Source: an uncultured bacterium (GTDB lineage Bacteria > Bacteroidota > Ignavibacteria > Ignavibacteriales > Melioribacteraceae). Taken from it: a stretch of DNA of 18,780 bases. Shown here one piece after another: positions 7,270 to 15,798 of the stretch. The notes beneath the pieces are model-generated. The model saw only the letters and a list, made by a program, of their open reading frames with translations. It made no database searches and had not been told where the DNA came from. The stretch's first letter is position 1, and every line of letters begins with the position of its first letter. The position numbers and the translations under genes were made by a program. The stretch lies in contig CALDDL010000279.1 in the NCBI GenBank assembly GCA_937936675.1, forward strand, positions 1 to 18,780, in the 5' to 3' direction.

Positions 7270-9066
7270 ATGAATAGAATTAGAGAGATTATTTTTCTGC
7301 TATTAATAATTACGATTAGTAACTCAATAATAGACGCAAAAAATTATTGGAGTGGTGAAGTTCGTACTTATGAATCGATCCTTTACGGCAGAATTGAAAT
7401 TAGGATGAGAACCGCAGAAGCGAGCGGTGTTACTTCCACTTTATTTACTTACAATACCAAATCGAGTACATATAATGAAATAGATATCGAAGTAATGGGT
7501 TTTAGAAATACCGAAGCCGAGTTTACTTCCTTTACACCTGATCAAAAAGGAGTCAATCACCGTCAAGTATTGAACTTTAATCCACATGCTGCGTTCCATA
7601 CTTATGCAATCGAATGGACCCCGACTTATGTGGCATGGTGGGTCGATGGATTTGAAATATACAGAGATACAAGTGAGCGTATTCAAACATTAAATTTGCC
7701 ACAAGCCATAATGATGAATTTTTGGATACCGAATTCCGTAGAATGGGCAGGTGCCTTTAGCCCCACATCATTGCCTCTGTATGCTTATTATGACTGGATA
7801 AAATATTATGAATATACACCGGGTACAAAAAATGATTTTACACTAAAATGGGTGGATAATTTCGATACTTTTGATGCCTCGCGTTGGTCAAAATCTAATA
7901 GTACTTTTGGTTCTAATCTAGCTGATTTTAAAGCACAAAATGTATTGGTTAAAGATGGCTACCTAATGCTTTGCATGACAAATCAAGGTGAAACAGCATC
8001 TCACGGAGCAGCTATTCCTGATGCAGATATTGATGCACCATATCCGATTAGCGGTTGGATTTATAATGACAAATTATCAATTAAATTCTCCGAAGCAATT
8101 GAAGAAACCTCCGCTAAAGATTTATCAAATTATATTACTCCAAGTCTGAAAATATCAAATCCGGTTCTAAGTGAGGATAACACTCGAATTAATTTTGATG
8201 TAACCGGAGCAAAGCCGGGTCAATCATATTCTACCGCTATAAAAGGAATTAAAGACTTAGCCCCAACTCCGAATGCCATGAACTTAAAAGCGTTTTCTGT
8301 TTTTAGCGCTCATTCATCTCCTATGGCAATTGATATTGGTAATCCAAATTCGGGAAACGTTATACTCTCGGAACAAACTTTCGATGCGAAAAAAGAATAT
8401 GGAACAGGTGGTGGAGTTATTAAAAAAGAATCCGGAGTTGTCTATTCAGGCGATTATTCTTCATTTTTTAATGATGGTTTGGAAAATCTTGCGTTTTATC
8501 AACATCGAGTTGCCAACGGTACTTATCGAATAAAATTATTTTTCGTTGAATCAGACTCGAGTGGCTTTACGGACAGAATTTTTGATGTATTAATTAATGG
8601 CGAGAAAGTACTAACTAATTTTCAAATTAAAAATGAAGTCGGTTATAATAAGGGATTGGTTAAGACCTTGGAAAATGTTTATGTAAATAATAATTTACTT
8701 AATATATATTTCAAGTCGATTAAAGGCTATACAATTCTTCATGGAATAACAATCGAACGAATTTCTCCGACTGATGTAAATGAAGGAATGGGAGAAGAAT
8801 TGCCAGTTGAAATTAAAATGCAATTATATCCTAATCCATTTAATCCCATTTTTAATATTAGTTATTCCTTAACCAAAGAAATGCAAGTTGATATTACGAT
8901 ATATGATTCATTGGGAAGAAAATGCGAAGAACTTTATAATGGCGTTAAAACTGCGGGAAGTCATAAATTAGAAGTGGATGCAAAGAATTTTTCAAGCGGT
9001 GTTTATTTTGTAACCCTACAAACACCGCAGAATGTAATTACTCAAAAAATTGTGCACCTAAAATAA
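7270..9066 (+). CDS. Circularly permuted GH16 beta-glucanase (lichenase-like) with Ig-like, malectin-like and T9SS domains
   Basis: The protein likely cuts mixed-linkage beta-1,3-1,4-glucan outside the cell. After a signal peptide (1-23, ending IDA) the GH16 fold starts mid-domain at KNYWSGEVRTYE. The catalytic motif EIDIE has nucleophile Glu70, Asp72 and acid/base Glu74. It lacks the extra bulge residue of laminarinases, as in lichenases. The strands that open a Bacillus lichenase appear after the core instead, at about 190-240 (FDTFDASRW ... DGYLML). This is the order of the Fibrobacter succinogenes enzyme, a known natural circular permutant, and matching stretches such as FHTY..EWTP.YV.W.VDG are obvious. 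Then come an Ig-like domain (about 255-350), a malectin/CBM57-like domain (about 352-497) and a T9SS domain (about 517-598). Against the Fibrobacter enzyme, a Trp next to the nucleophile is Tyr68 and a binding-cleft Trp is Ser211, so specificity may differ. Confidence 0.88.
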   Translation: MNRIREIIFLLLIITISNSIIDAKNYWSGEVRTYESILYGRIEIRMRTAEASGVTSTLFTYNTKSSTYNEIDIEVMGFRNTEAEFTSFTPDQKGVNHRQVLNFNPHAAFHTYAIEWTPTYVAWWVDGFEIYRDTSERIQTLNLPQAIMMNFWIPNSVEWAGAFSPTSLPLYAYYDWIKYYEYTPGTKNDFTLKWVDNFDTFDASRWSKSNSTFGSNLADFKAQNVLVKDGYLMLCMTNQGETASHGAAIPDADIDAPYPISGWIYNDKLSIKFSEAIEETSAKDLSNYITPSLKISNPVLSEDNTRINFDVTGAKPGQSYSTAIKGIKDLAPTPNAMNLKAFSVFSAHSSPMAIDIGNPNSGNVILSEQTFDAKKEYGTGGGVIKKESGVVYSGDYSSFFNDGLENLAFYQHRVANGTYRIKLFFVESDSSGFTDRIFDVLINGEKVLTNFQIKNEVGYNKGLVKTLENVYVNNNLLNIYFKSIKGYTILHGITIERISPTDVNEGMGEELPVEIKMQLYPNPFNPIFNISYSLTKEMQVDITIYDSLGRKCEELYNGVKTAGSHKLEVDAKNFSSGVYFVTLQTPQNVITQKIVHLK

Positions 9067-9127
9067 TTTTTATAACTGTTTTATGTAAGGCGATTAATCA
9101 CTAGATAATTCTCATTAGCAGGTATTT

Positions 9128-11752
9128 ATGAAAATATTATTGACTAAGTACTTTTTAATAATAATTCTTTTATTTTCTTATATGCAAATTAGAAGCCAAG
9201 ATACTGAAAGCAATTATCTAAATTTAGGCTGGAAGATTATAAATTCTTCGAAACTTTCAGTTAATGGAGAAATTATATCAACCATAGATTATTCTTCCGA
9301 TGAATGGCTTCCAATCTCAGTTCCTGCCACTGTATTTGCCGGATTGCAACAGAACAATAAATACCCCGAAGTTTTTTTTGCTGATAATCTAAAAAGAATT
9401 GATAGGAAGCAGTTTAATTCTTCATGGTGGTATCGCGCCGAATTTAGTATTGAAAAAAAATATTCTAATCAATTTGTTAAATTATTCTTTGAAGGAATTA
9501 ATTATAGAGCTAACATTTGGTTCAACGGGAAATTAATAGCAGATTCATCATCAATATTTGGTTCATTTAGGCAATTTGAAATCGATATAACAAATAACTT
9601 AAAATTGGAAAGTAAAAATGTTTTAGCGATAGAAGTATTTCCCCCTCAAAAGGGAGACCCAACTATTGGATTTGTAGATTGGAATCCGAAAGCTCCGGAC
9701 GATAATATGGGTTTATGGCGTGGAATGCTGATTAAAACCTCGGGAGAAGTTTCTATTAAAAATCCATTTGTAAAATCCAAAATTGAAATGCCTTCTCTTT
9801 CAAATGCAGCACTTACAATTTCAGCAGATATCATAAATAATAGTAATAGAGAAATTCACGGAAAATTAACCGGTCAGATAGAAGGGATAACATTTTCTAA
9901 AGATGTAACTCTCACACCAAAAGAAAGCAAAACTGTTACGTTTTCTCCCAAAGAATTTCGTGATCTATTAATTAATAATCCACGTATATGGTGGACATAT
10001 TCTCTTGGTAATCAAGAACTTTATGAATTGGAATTGAAGTTCTCAATTGATGGTAAAGAATCCGACAATCGCCAAACGAAATTCGGAATAAGAGATGTAA
10101 CAGATTATTTAACTCCCGAGGGGTATAGAGGATATAAATTAAATGGTAAAAAAATATTAATACTCGGCGGAGGTTGGGTAGATAATTTGTTCTTAGATAA
10201 TTCTACAGAGAATATTAAGACTCAGTTACAATATGTCCGGGATATGGGATTGAATACGATTCGATTAGAAGGATTCTGGGGAAAGAATAAAGACATATAT
10301 GATTTATGTGATGAATATGGGATATTAATTATGGCGGGATGGAGCTGCCAATGGGAGTGGGAGGTTTATATCGGAAAACCTGATGATGAATTTGGTTCTA
10401 TTAAATCAAAAGAGGATATAGATTTAGTCGCACAATCGTGGAAAGACCAAATTCTATGGCTACGAAATCATCCGAGTATATTTTTGTGGGTTTATGGTAG
10501 TGATAAATTACCGCGTCCGGAATTAGAAGAAAAATATTTTGAAATTCTTAAAAAAGATGACTCTACACGTCCTTTTTTGGGCGCCGCGAAAGGGCTAACA
10601 AGTACTATTTCAGGTGCTACGGGAGTGAAGATGCTTGGTCCCTATGATTACGTACCACCAATCTATTGGTGGCAGGATAAAGAAAATGGCGGAGCTTATG
10701 GTTTCAATACAGAAGTCGGCATCGGGGCTCAAATACCTGTTTCCGAATCGATAGAAAAATTTATTCCAAAGAGTTCATTAAATACCATGGATAGTATCTG
10801 GAATTATCATTGCGGCGGATATTCCTTTGGCGACCTTAATAATTATAATGAAGCAATCAAAAATAGATTAGGTGAGGCAAAAACATTTAGGGACTACTCA
10901 GATAATAGAGGGCAGTTTATTAATTATGAAGGCACTCGTGCAATGTTTGAAGCATTCGTTGGAAATAGATATAATTCCACAGGTATAATTCAGTGGATGC
11001 TTAATGGAGCGTTTCCAAAACTTTGGTGGCAGTTATATGATTTTTATCTAATTCCAAATGCAGCTTATTATGCAACTAAGAAAGCTTTAGAGCCAGTTCA
11101 TATTATGTATGATTATGAATCTAAAAAAATACTTCTTTCCAATCATTCATTATACGATATTAATGATATAGAGTATTATATAGATTTATATGATTTTGAA
11201 ATGAACAAGATTTTTTCAAAATCCTCTAAACATAACGTAGCAAAGGATTTCGTTTCTGATTTAGAGAATATATCTATTCCGGAGAAAGATGAAGAAATAT
11301 ATTTTCTTGATTTAAGAGTTAGAGCGAGTGAAAGAATTCTTTCTAGAAATTTTTATGTCTTATCCGCAATAGATGATATTTTAGATAAAGAAAAGACTGA
11401 TTGGACGCGGACTCCCACCTTAAAATATAGCAATCTAAAAGCTCTAAACAATATTGAAACCGTTAAACTGAGTGCAGAATTAAGTTCAGAAAAAAATAAT
11501 AATGTATTTAAATACAGGATTAAGCTGAGCAACAATAACGATAGATTAGCATTCCAAATAAACATAAAAGCTTTTTCGGAAAACGGCGAACTAATTACTC
11601 CAATATTTATGGATGATAATTATTTCAGCTTAATTCCAAATGAAGAGCGTGAGATAGAATTAAAAATCCCTATCGATAATAATTCGCAAAAAGTATCGGA
11701 TATAAAAATATCAGGTTGGAATATAGAGGAAATAGTTCTGAAAAATGAGTAA
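9128..11752 (+). CDS. GH2 exo-beta-D-glucosaminidase (CsxA-like)
   Basis: The enzyme likely releases D-glucosamine from the non-reducing ends of chitosan oligosaccharides. An N-terminal signal peptide ends near residue 24 (IRSQ). There is no T9SS domain, so a periplasmic site is likely. The protein follows Amycolatopsis CsxA along its length. The sugar-binding jelly roll includes VDWNPKAPDDNMGLWRG. An Ig-like domain follows, then a TIM barrel with YGSD (Asp459, the acid/base position in this subfamily, where ordinary GH2 enzymes have NE) and GFNTEVGIG (Glu529, nucleophile). C-terminal beta domains end in ISGWN. The 70-residue Asp-Glu spacing is close to that of CsxA (72). At 874 residues the length is normal for the family. 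It starts 61 bases after GH16 and overlaps the kinase start by 8 bases, so GH16, GH2, kinase and regulator probably form one operon. A related mannosidase activity is a less likely alternative. Confidence 0.88.
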   Translation: MKILLTKYFLIIILLFSYMQIRSQDTESNYLNLGWKIINSSKLSVNGEIISTIDYSSDEWLPISVPATVFAGLQQNNKYPEVFFADNLKRIDRKQFNSSWWYRAEFSIEKKYSNQFVKLFFEGINYRANIWFNGKLIADSSSIFGSFRQFEIDITNNLKLESKNVLAIEVFPPQKGDPTIGFVDWNPKAPDDNMGLWRGMLIKTSGEVSIKNPFVKSKIEMPSLSNAALTISADIINNSNREIHGKLTGQIEGITFSKDVTLTPKESKTVTFSPKEFRDLLINNPRIWWTYSLGNQELYELELKFSIDGKESDNRQTKFGIRDVTDYLTPEGYRGYKLNGKKILILGGGWVDNLFLDNSTENIKTQLQYVRDMGLNTIRLEGFWGKNKDIYDLCDEYGILIMAGWSCQWEWEVYIGKPDDEFGSIKSKEDIDLVAQSWKDQILWLRNHPSIFLWVYGSDKLPRPELEEKYFEILKKDDSTRPFLGAAKGLTSTISGATGVKMLGPYDYVPPIYWWQDKENGGAYGFNTEVGIGAQIPVSESIEKFIPKSSLNTMDSIWNYHCGGYSFGDLNNYNEAIKNRLGEAKTFRDYSDNRGQFINYEGTRAMFEAFVGNRYNSTGIIQWMLNGAFPKLWWQLYDFYLIPNAAYYATKKALEPVHIMYDYESKKILLSNHSLYDINDIEYYIDLYDFEMNKIFSKSSKHNVAKDFVSDLENISIPEKDEEIYFLDLRVRASERILSRNFYVLSAIDDILDKEKTDWTRTPTLKYSNLKALNNIETVKLSAELSSEKNNNVFKYRIKLSNNNDRLAFQINIKAFSENGELITPIFMDDNYFSLIPNEEREIELKIPIDNNSQKVSDIKISGWNIEEIVLKNE

Positions 11753-12497
11753 ACAAAAAATTTCAAATATTGATGAATTAGTTAGCGATTCCAGAATCAT
11801 AAAAGAACTGAATGAATTTAAGTTTCGGTTTATGTCGATAGCATCGCATGAATTTAGAACTCCACTTACTACGATTTTAACTTCATCGGAATTGCTATTA
11901 ATGGTGGGTCGTTCGATAAGTGAAGATAGATATGTTGATTATATAATTCAGATTCAGAATGCAGTTATATATATGACTAGCATCTTAGATGATATACTTA
12001 CTATTAATAAAATTGAAACAGGTAAATGGAAATTCAATCCGACAAAAACAAACTTAAATTCTTTTTGTAATAAAATGATCGAGGATGCAAAAAATTTCAC
12101 ATCAGAGAAACATAAAATTATTTTTAAATCAAATTTTAAAAGTAGTTTCGCAATTATTGATAATAAGCTTTTGCAGCATATAATTTCTAATCTGCTTTCT
12201 AATTCAATAAAATATTCTCCCGGCGGAGGAGAGATAAAATTAGAATTAAAGAAATCAAAATCGGATTTAGTATTCTCTGTCGAAGATCATGGAATAGGAA
12301 TAATAAAAAAAGATCAGGAAAAATTATTTGATATATTTTATCGTGGAAAGAATGCAGAAAGATTTGAAGGAACAGGATTAGGACTTTCAATTGTAAAGCG
12401 ATGTGTAGAGTCTCATGGTGGTAAGATAGAATTCGATAGCAAATTGAATAAAGGAACAAGGTTTGAGGTAACAATACCAATGTTAACTCCCGTATGA
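11745..12497 (+). CDS. Cytosolic sensor-less histidine kinase
   Basis: This is a two-component histidine kinase that should phosphorylate the response regulator encoded 7 bases downstream. The protein has only 250 residues, with no transmembrane segment and no PAS, GAF or other sensor domain. A short N-terminal stretch of about 25 residues leads straight into the HisKA domain with phosphoacceptor His35 (SHEFRTPL). The HATPase_c domain (about 135-250) has the N box (NLLSNSIKYS), G1 (DHGIGI) and G2 (GTGLGLSIV) motifs intact, so it should be active. The ATG lies inside the end of the GH2 gene (ATGAGTAA), which points to translational coupling; GAGG lies 15 bases upstream, too far to be a good ribosome binding site. 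The signal it senses cannot be told from the sequence. It may need a partner protein or detect a cytosolic ligand. Confidence 0.92.
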   Translation: MSKQKISNIDELVSDSRIIKELNEFKFRFMSIASHEFRTPLTTILTSSELLLMVGRSISEDRYVDYIIQIQNAVIYMTSILDDILTINKIETGKWKFNPTKTNLNSFCNKMIEDAKNFTSEKHKIIFKSNFKSSFAIIDNKLLQHIISNLLSNSIKYSPGGGEIKLELKKSKSDLVFSVEDHGIGIIKKDQEKLFDIFYRGKNAERFEGTGLGLSIVKRCVESHGGKIEFDSKLNKGTRFEVTIPMLTPV

Positions 12498-12504
12498 AGA
12501 ACTT

Positions 12505-13266
12505 ATGAAAAAGATATTAATCATAGAAGACGAACTGCCTGTAAGGATGGGAATAAAAGACCTACTGGAAATTAAGAATTATAAGGTATTCGATACCCGT
12601 TCAGGTAAAGAAGGATTAAAGATTGCTGAAGAAGAACTTCCCGATTTAATTATTTGTGATATTAAAATGCCAGAAATGGATGGATATTCTGTATTAAAAA
12701 AGATTAGCGAGAACGAAAATTTAGCCACTATACCTTTTATATTTCTTACGGCAAAAACGGAGATGACGGATTTAAGATATGGAATGAACCTTGGCGCAGA
12801 TGATTATATCGTTAAACCATTTCTTGCAAAAGACCTCTATAAGGCAATTGAAGTAAGAATAAATAAAAATGAAAAGAACAAGAAAGCTATAGACAATAAA
12901 AACATTTCAGAAAAACAGGAAACAAAAAATCTCGAAGAGCATCTTTTTATTACAGAAGGGAACAAACCGCAATTTATAAAAATACAAGATATTGAGTGCA
13001 TAACTGCATTCAATGAATATACAAACGTATATGTATGTAACTCAAAAAAGTTTGTTATAAGAAAGTCTCTTCGTGAATGGGAAAGTGTTTTGCCAAATAC
13101 TATGTTTATTCGCATTCATCGATCAACTATAATTAATTACGAACATGTAGATAGAATTGAAAAATTTTATGCTCGTTCCTATCTGGTTTATCTTAAAAAT
13201 ATTAAGCAGCCTTTTGTTATTAGTCAGCGGTATCTATCTAAATTAAAAAAGAATCTTTTCTTCTAA
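12505..13266 (+). CDS. LytTR-family response regulator
   Basis: This is a DNA-binding response regulator, partner of the kinase just upstream (7-base gap). Residues 1-120 form the receiver domain with acidic pocket Glu8/Asp9, phosphoacceptor Asp52 (CDIKMP), Thr82 and Lys104 (DYIVKP). A charged, probably flexible linker (about 121-148) leads to a LytTR DNA-binding domain (about 150-253), marked by 'IECITAFNEYTNVYV', 'LPNTMFIRIHRSTIIN' and 'ISQRYLSKLKKNL'. LytTR proteins bind paired short direct repeats upstream of their targets. The flanking promoters show no textbook LytTR box, but the GTTAAAGAA words at 2551, 2562 and 7174 are candidates. Because the gene sits between the glycosidase genes and the amino-sugar unit, these are the natural targets by inference. 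Confidence 0.93.
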   Translation: MKKILIIEDELPVRMGIKDLLEIKNYKVFDTRSGKEGLKIAEEELPDLIICDIKMPEMDGYSVLKKISENENLATIPFIFLTAKTEMTDLRYGMNLGADDYIVKPFLAKDLYKAIEVRINKNEKNKKAIDNKNISEKQETKNLEEHLFITEGNKPQFIKIQDIECITAFNEYTNVYVCNSKKFVIRKSLREWESVLPNTMFIRIHRSTIINYEHVDRIEKFYARSYLVYLKNIKQPFVISQRYLSKLKKNLFF

Positions 13267-13434
13267 AAAATTAGTTATTCACAGCATATTATTCGCGTTT
13301 ACTGCATTTAATGCTTATTCATTTTTTCTTTGGTTAATTTTGTAATAAACCAAAAAAGAATGCTAAATAACTTATTTTAAAATGAATGTGAAAGGATTGG
13401 AACTAAAGAGAAAAGTTTCTTCAAACTAAAAATT

Positions 13435-15798
13435 ATGAAAAAAGTAATCAAAAAATCATCGGATAATTTGTCCTTAGTGGAACAAAAGTATTTAGAACTC
13501 TCGGGAAGAAAATTAATTTATTCTCCGACAGAAAAGATACCTGTTATTCAGGTAAATAGTTTCCCTGAGCTAGGGCGATTTACTGCTCTTAGATTTATCG
13601 AATGGGTTCAAAATAATCCTAATGGAGTGATATCACTTCCAACGGGTAAAACTCCTGAACATTTTATTAAGTGGGTGAATTATTACCTAAAAAATTGGAA
13701 CAAAAAGGAAGTACAAGAATATCTCACATTTCATGGGATCAATACTTCGGTATTCCCTGAAATGAATAATTTAAGATTCGTACAAATTGACGAATTTTAT
13801 CCTATCGATTCGTTCCAGCATAATAGTTTTTATTATTATATACAGAAATACTATATGCACAGCTTTAATCTTGACCCTAAGAAAGCATTGCTCATAAACG
13901 TTAACGAGATAGAAACAGCAGAAGGATTATCACTTCCACAGATTTTCCCAAATCTTATAGTTGATCTTTCTCTACGTACGAGATGGGCAAGTAATAGATT
14001 AGAGAGATTACAAAAAAAGACAATCGAAAACATAGATGAATTCTGTACTAATTATGAGAAAAGGATTAGAGATATGGGAGGAATCGGGTTCTTCCTTGGC
14101 GGCATTGGTCCTGATGGTCATATAGGTTTCAATATTAAAGGGAGCGATCATTATTCTACCACGAGATTGATTCAAACGAATTATGAAACACAAGCTGCTG
14201 CTTCAAGCGATTTAGGAGGCATAGAGATAGCTCGTAATCGATTTGTTATTACTATTGGTCTAAATACTATCACTTATAATGAAAACGCCACAGCGATCAT
14301 TATAGCAGCAGGAGAATCAAAGGCAAATATAGTAAGAGACTCTATTGAAAGCAGTCCTTCAAATGAATATCCGGCAACGTCTTTACAAAAATTACCTAAC
14401 GCGAGATTCTATTTGACCAATGGGGCAGCACTTCGTCTTCTCGAGAGAAGATATGAAGACATTTTGAAAGAAGAAAAAATTTCTCAATTTGCTATCGAGC
14501 GTTCGATAATCAATCTTGCAGTAGAAAAACAGAAGGAGATTCTGAAATTTACAAAGGAAGATTATCTCTCAAATAAATTCGGAAGATTAATTCTAGAAAA
14601 AACTAAGATGAAACCGGAAGAGATTAATCAGATTATTTATAAGAATGTTAGTGAGCGATTTTCAAAAGGTACAGAACTAATAAAGAATGAAAGGATTTTA
14701 CATACCGCACCGCATCATGATGATATAATGCTCGGGTATTTACCATATATTGTTCACTTAGTAAGAGAGCAGAGTAATAGTCATCATTTTGCCACTTTAA
14801 CTAGCGGATTCACTGCCGTAACAAATTCTTATATGCTATTCTTAATGGAGAATTTGAAAGAACATCTGAAGAATGAAGAATTTAAATCGAGGTTTTCTGA
14901 TAGATATTTTGATCCTGAATTTAGTGACGGAAGAAATAGAGACGTAAATCTATTTCTTGATGGACTTGCAGCAAGAAGCCGTACACTTAAGAGGGAAGCA
15001 ACCGCAAGAAGAATGCTAAGAAATTTAATTAGTATTTATGAAGAAGATAATCTTAAATACCTTGTTGATAGGGTAGATGAATTAATTAACTACTTCACAA
15101 CACAATATCCGGGCAAAAAAGATATTCCACACGTTCAGAAGCTTAAAGGAATGTTAAGAGAATGGGAAGAGGAAATTATTTGGGCATATTTCGGATTTAA
15201 TAATGAAAGTATTTCTCATCAGAGACTTGGATTTTATCAAGGTGAACTATTTACAGAAAATCCGGAAGTTAATCGTGATGTATTGCCTATTTTAGAACTA
15301 TTAAGGAAAGTTAAACCGACTATTATTACAGTAGCTTTGGACCCTGAAGGAAGTGGACCCGATACACATTATAAAGTTCTTCAGGCAATCACGGAGGCAC
15401 TTCGATTATATGGAAAAGAAGTTGATATTTCCAAAATAAAAATTTGGGGATACCGAAATGTATGGTATCGTTTCCATCCGGCAGAAGCTAATATTTATGT
15501 GCCGGTAAGTCTCAATTCATTTGCGATACTTGAGAGTACATTTATGAATAGTTATGGCTCGCAAAAAGATGCAAGTTTTCCGAGTTATGAATATGACGGT
15601 CCATTTTATCGCCTAGCTCAAAGCATTCAAGTGGATCAATATAATACCATTCGTCTTTGTCTTGGAAAAGATTTTTTTATTAAACACTCAAGTCCTAGAG
15701 TAAGAGCTACTCATGGTATTGTATATCTTAAGGAGCTTACTCTGGAAGAATTCTACACCAAATCAATTGAACTTAAAAAACTAACTGAAAACGTATGA
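13435..15798 (+). CDS. NagB-like glucosamine-6-phosphate deaminase fused to PIG-L/LmbE-type deacetylase
   Basis: This bifunctional cytosolic protein handles amino sugars. Residues about 35-345 form a NagB-type domain with PTGKTP, Asp119 (QIDEF, equivalent to E. coli Asp72) and GPDGHIGFN, containing Asp227 and His229 (E. coli Asp141/His143). The position of the third ring-opening residue, E. coli Glu148, is Ile234 here. Residues about 420-787 resemble a PIG-L/LmbE zinc-dependent N-acetylglucosamine deacetylase, with APHHDD (His427, Asp430; AHPDD in relatives) and a distal ligand candidate His645 (DTHYK). The NagB-PIG-L fusion is known in Bacteroidota as a glucosamine-6-phosphate deaminase-like protein. 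Whether either domain acts on GlcN-6-P, GlcNAc-6-P or another sugar is not settled by sequence. There is no good ribosome binding site before the ATG, so the start is only moderately sure. The stop overlaps the next start (ATGA), which shows coupling to the ROK kinase. Confidence 0.85.
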   Translation: MKKVIKKSSDNLSLVEQKYLELSGRKLIYSPTEKIPVIQVNSFPELGRFTALRFIEWVQNNPNGVISLPTGKTPEHFIKWVNYYLKNWNKKEVQEYLTFHGINTSVFPEMNNLRFVQIDEFYPIDSFQHNSFYYYIQKYYMHSFNLDPKKALLINVNEIETAEGLSLPQIFPNLIVDLSLRTRWASNRLERLQKKTIENIDEFCTNYEKRIRDMGGIGFFLGGIGPDGHIGFNIKGSDHYSTTRLIQTNYETQAAASSDLGGIEIARNRFVITIGLNTITYNENATAIIIAAGESKANIVRDSIESSPSNEYPATSLQKLPNARFYLTNGAALRLLERRYEDILKEEKISQFAIERSIINLAVEKQKEILKFTKEDYLSNKFGRLILEKTKMKPEEINQIIYKNVSERFSKGTELIKNERILHTAPHHDDIMLGYLPYIVHLVREQSNSHHFATLTSGFTAVTNSYMLFLMENLKEHLKNEEFKSRFSDRYFDPEFSDGRNRDVNLFLDGLAARSRTLKREATARRMLRNLISIYEEDNLKYLVDRVDELINYFTTQYPGKKDIPHVQKLKGMLREWEEEIIWAYFGFNNESISHQRLGFYQGELFTENPEVNRDVLPILELLRKVKPTIITVALDPEGSGPDTHYKVLQAITEALRLYGKEVDISKIKIWGYRNVWYRFHPAEANIYVPVSLNSFAILESTFMNSYGSQKDASFPSYEYDGPFYRLAQSIQVDQYNTIRLCLGKDFFIKHSSPRVRATHGIVYLKELTLEEFYTKSIELKKLTENV

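Noticed and set aside
13327..13356. AT-rich hairpin (TTTGGTT/AACCAAA) after the response regulator gene as a terminator
   Set aside because: Only 7 bp with a 12-base loop, mostly A-T pairs and no T run downstream. It is too weak to call, so read-through into the NagB unit remains possible.
12505..13434. Textbook LytTR binding boxes near the regulator gene
   Set aside because: I looked for paired 9-bp repeats with a GTT core at the usual spacing in the 13267-13434 gap and found none.
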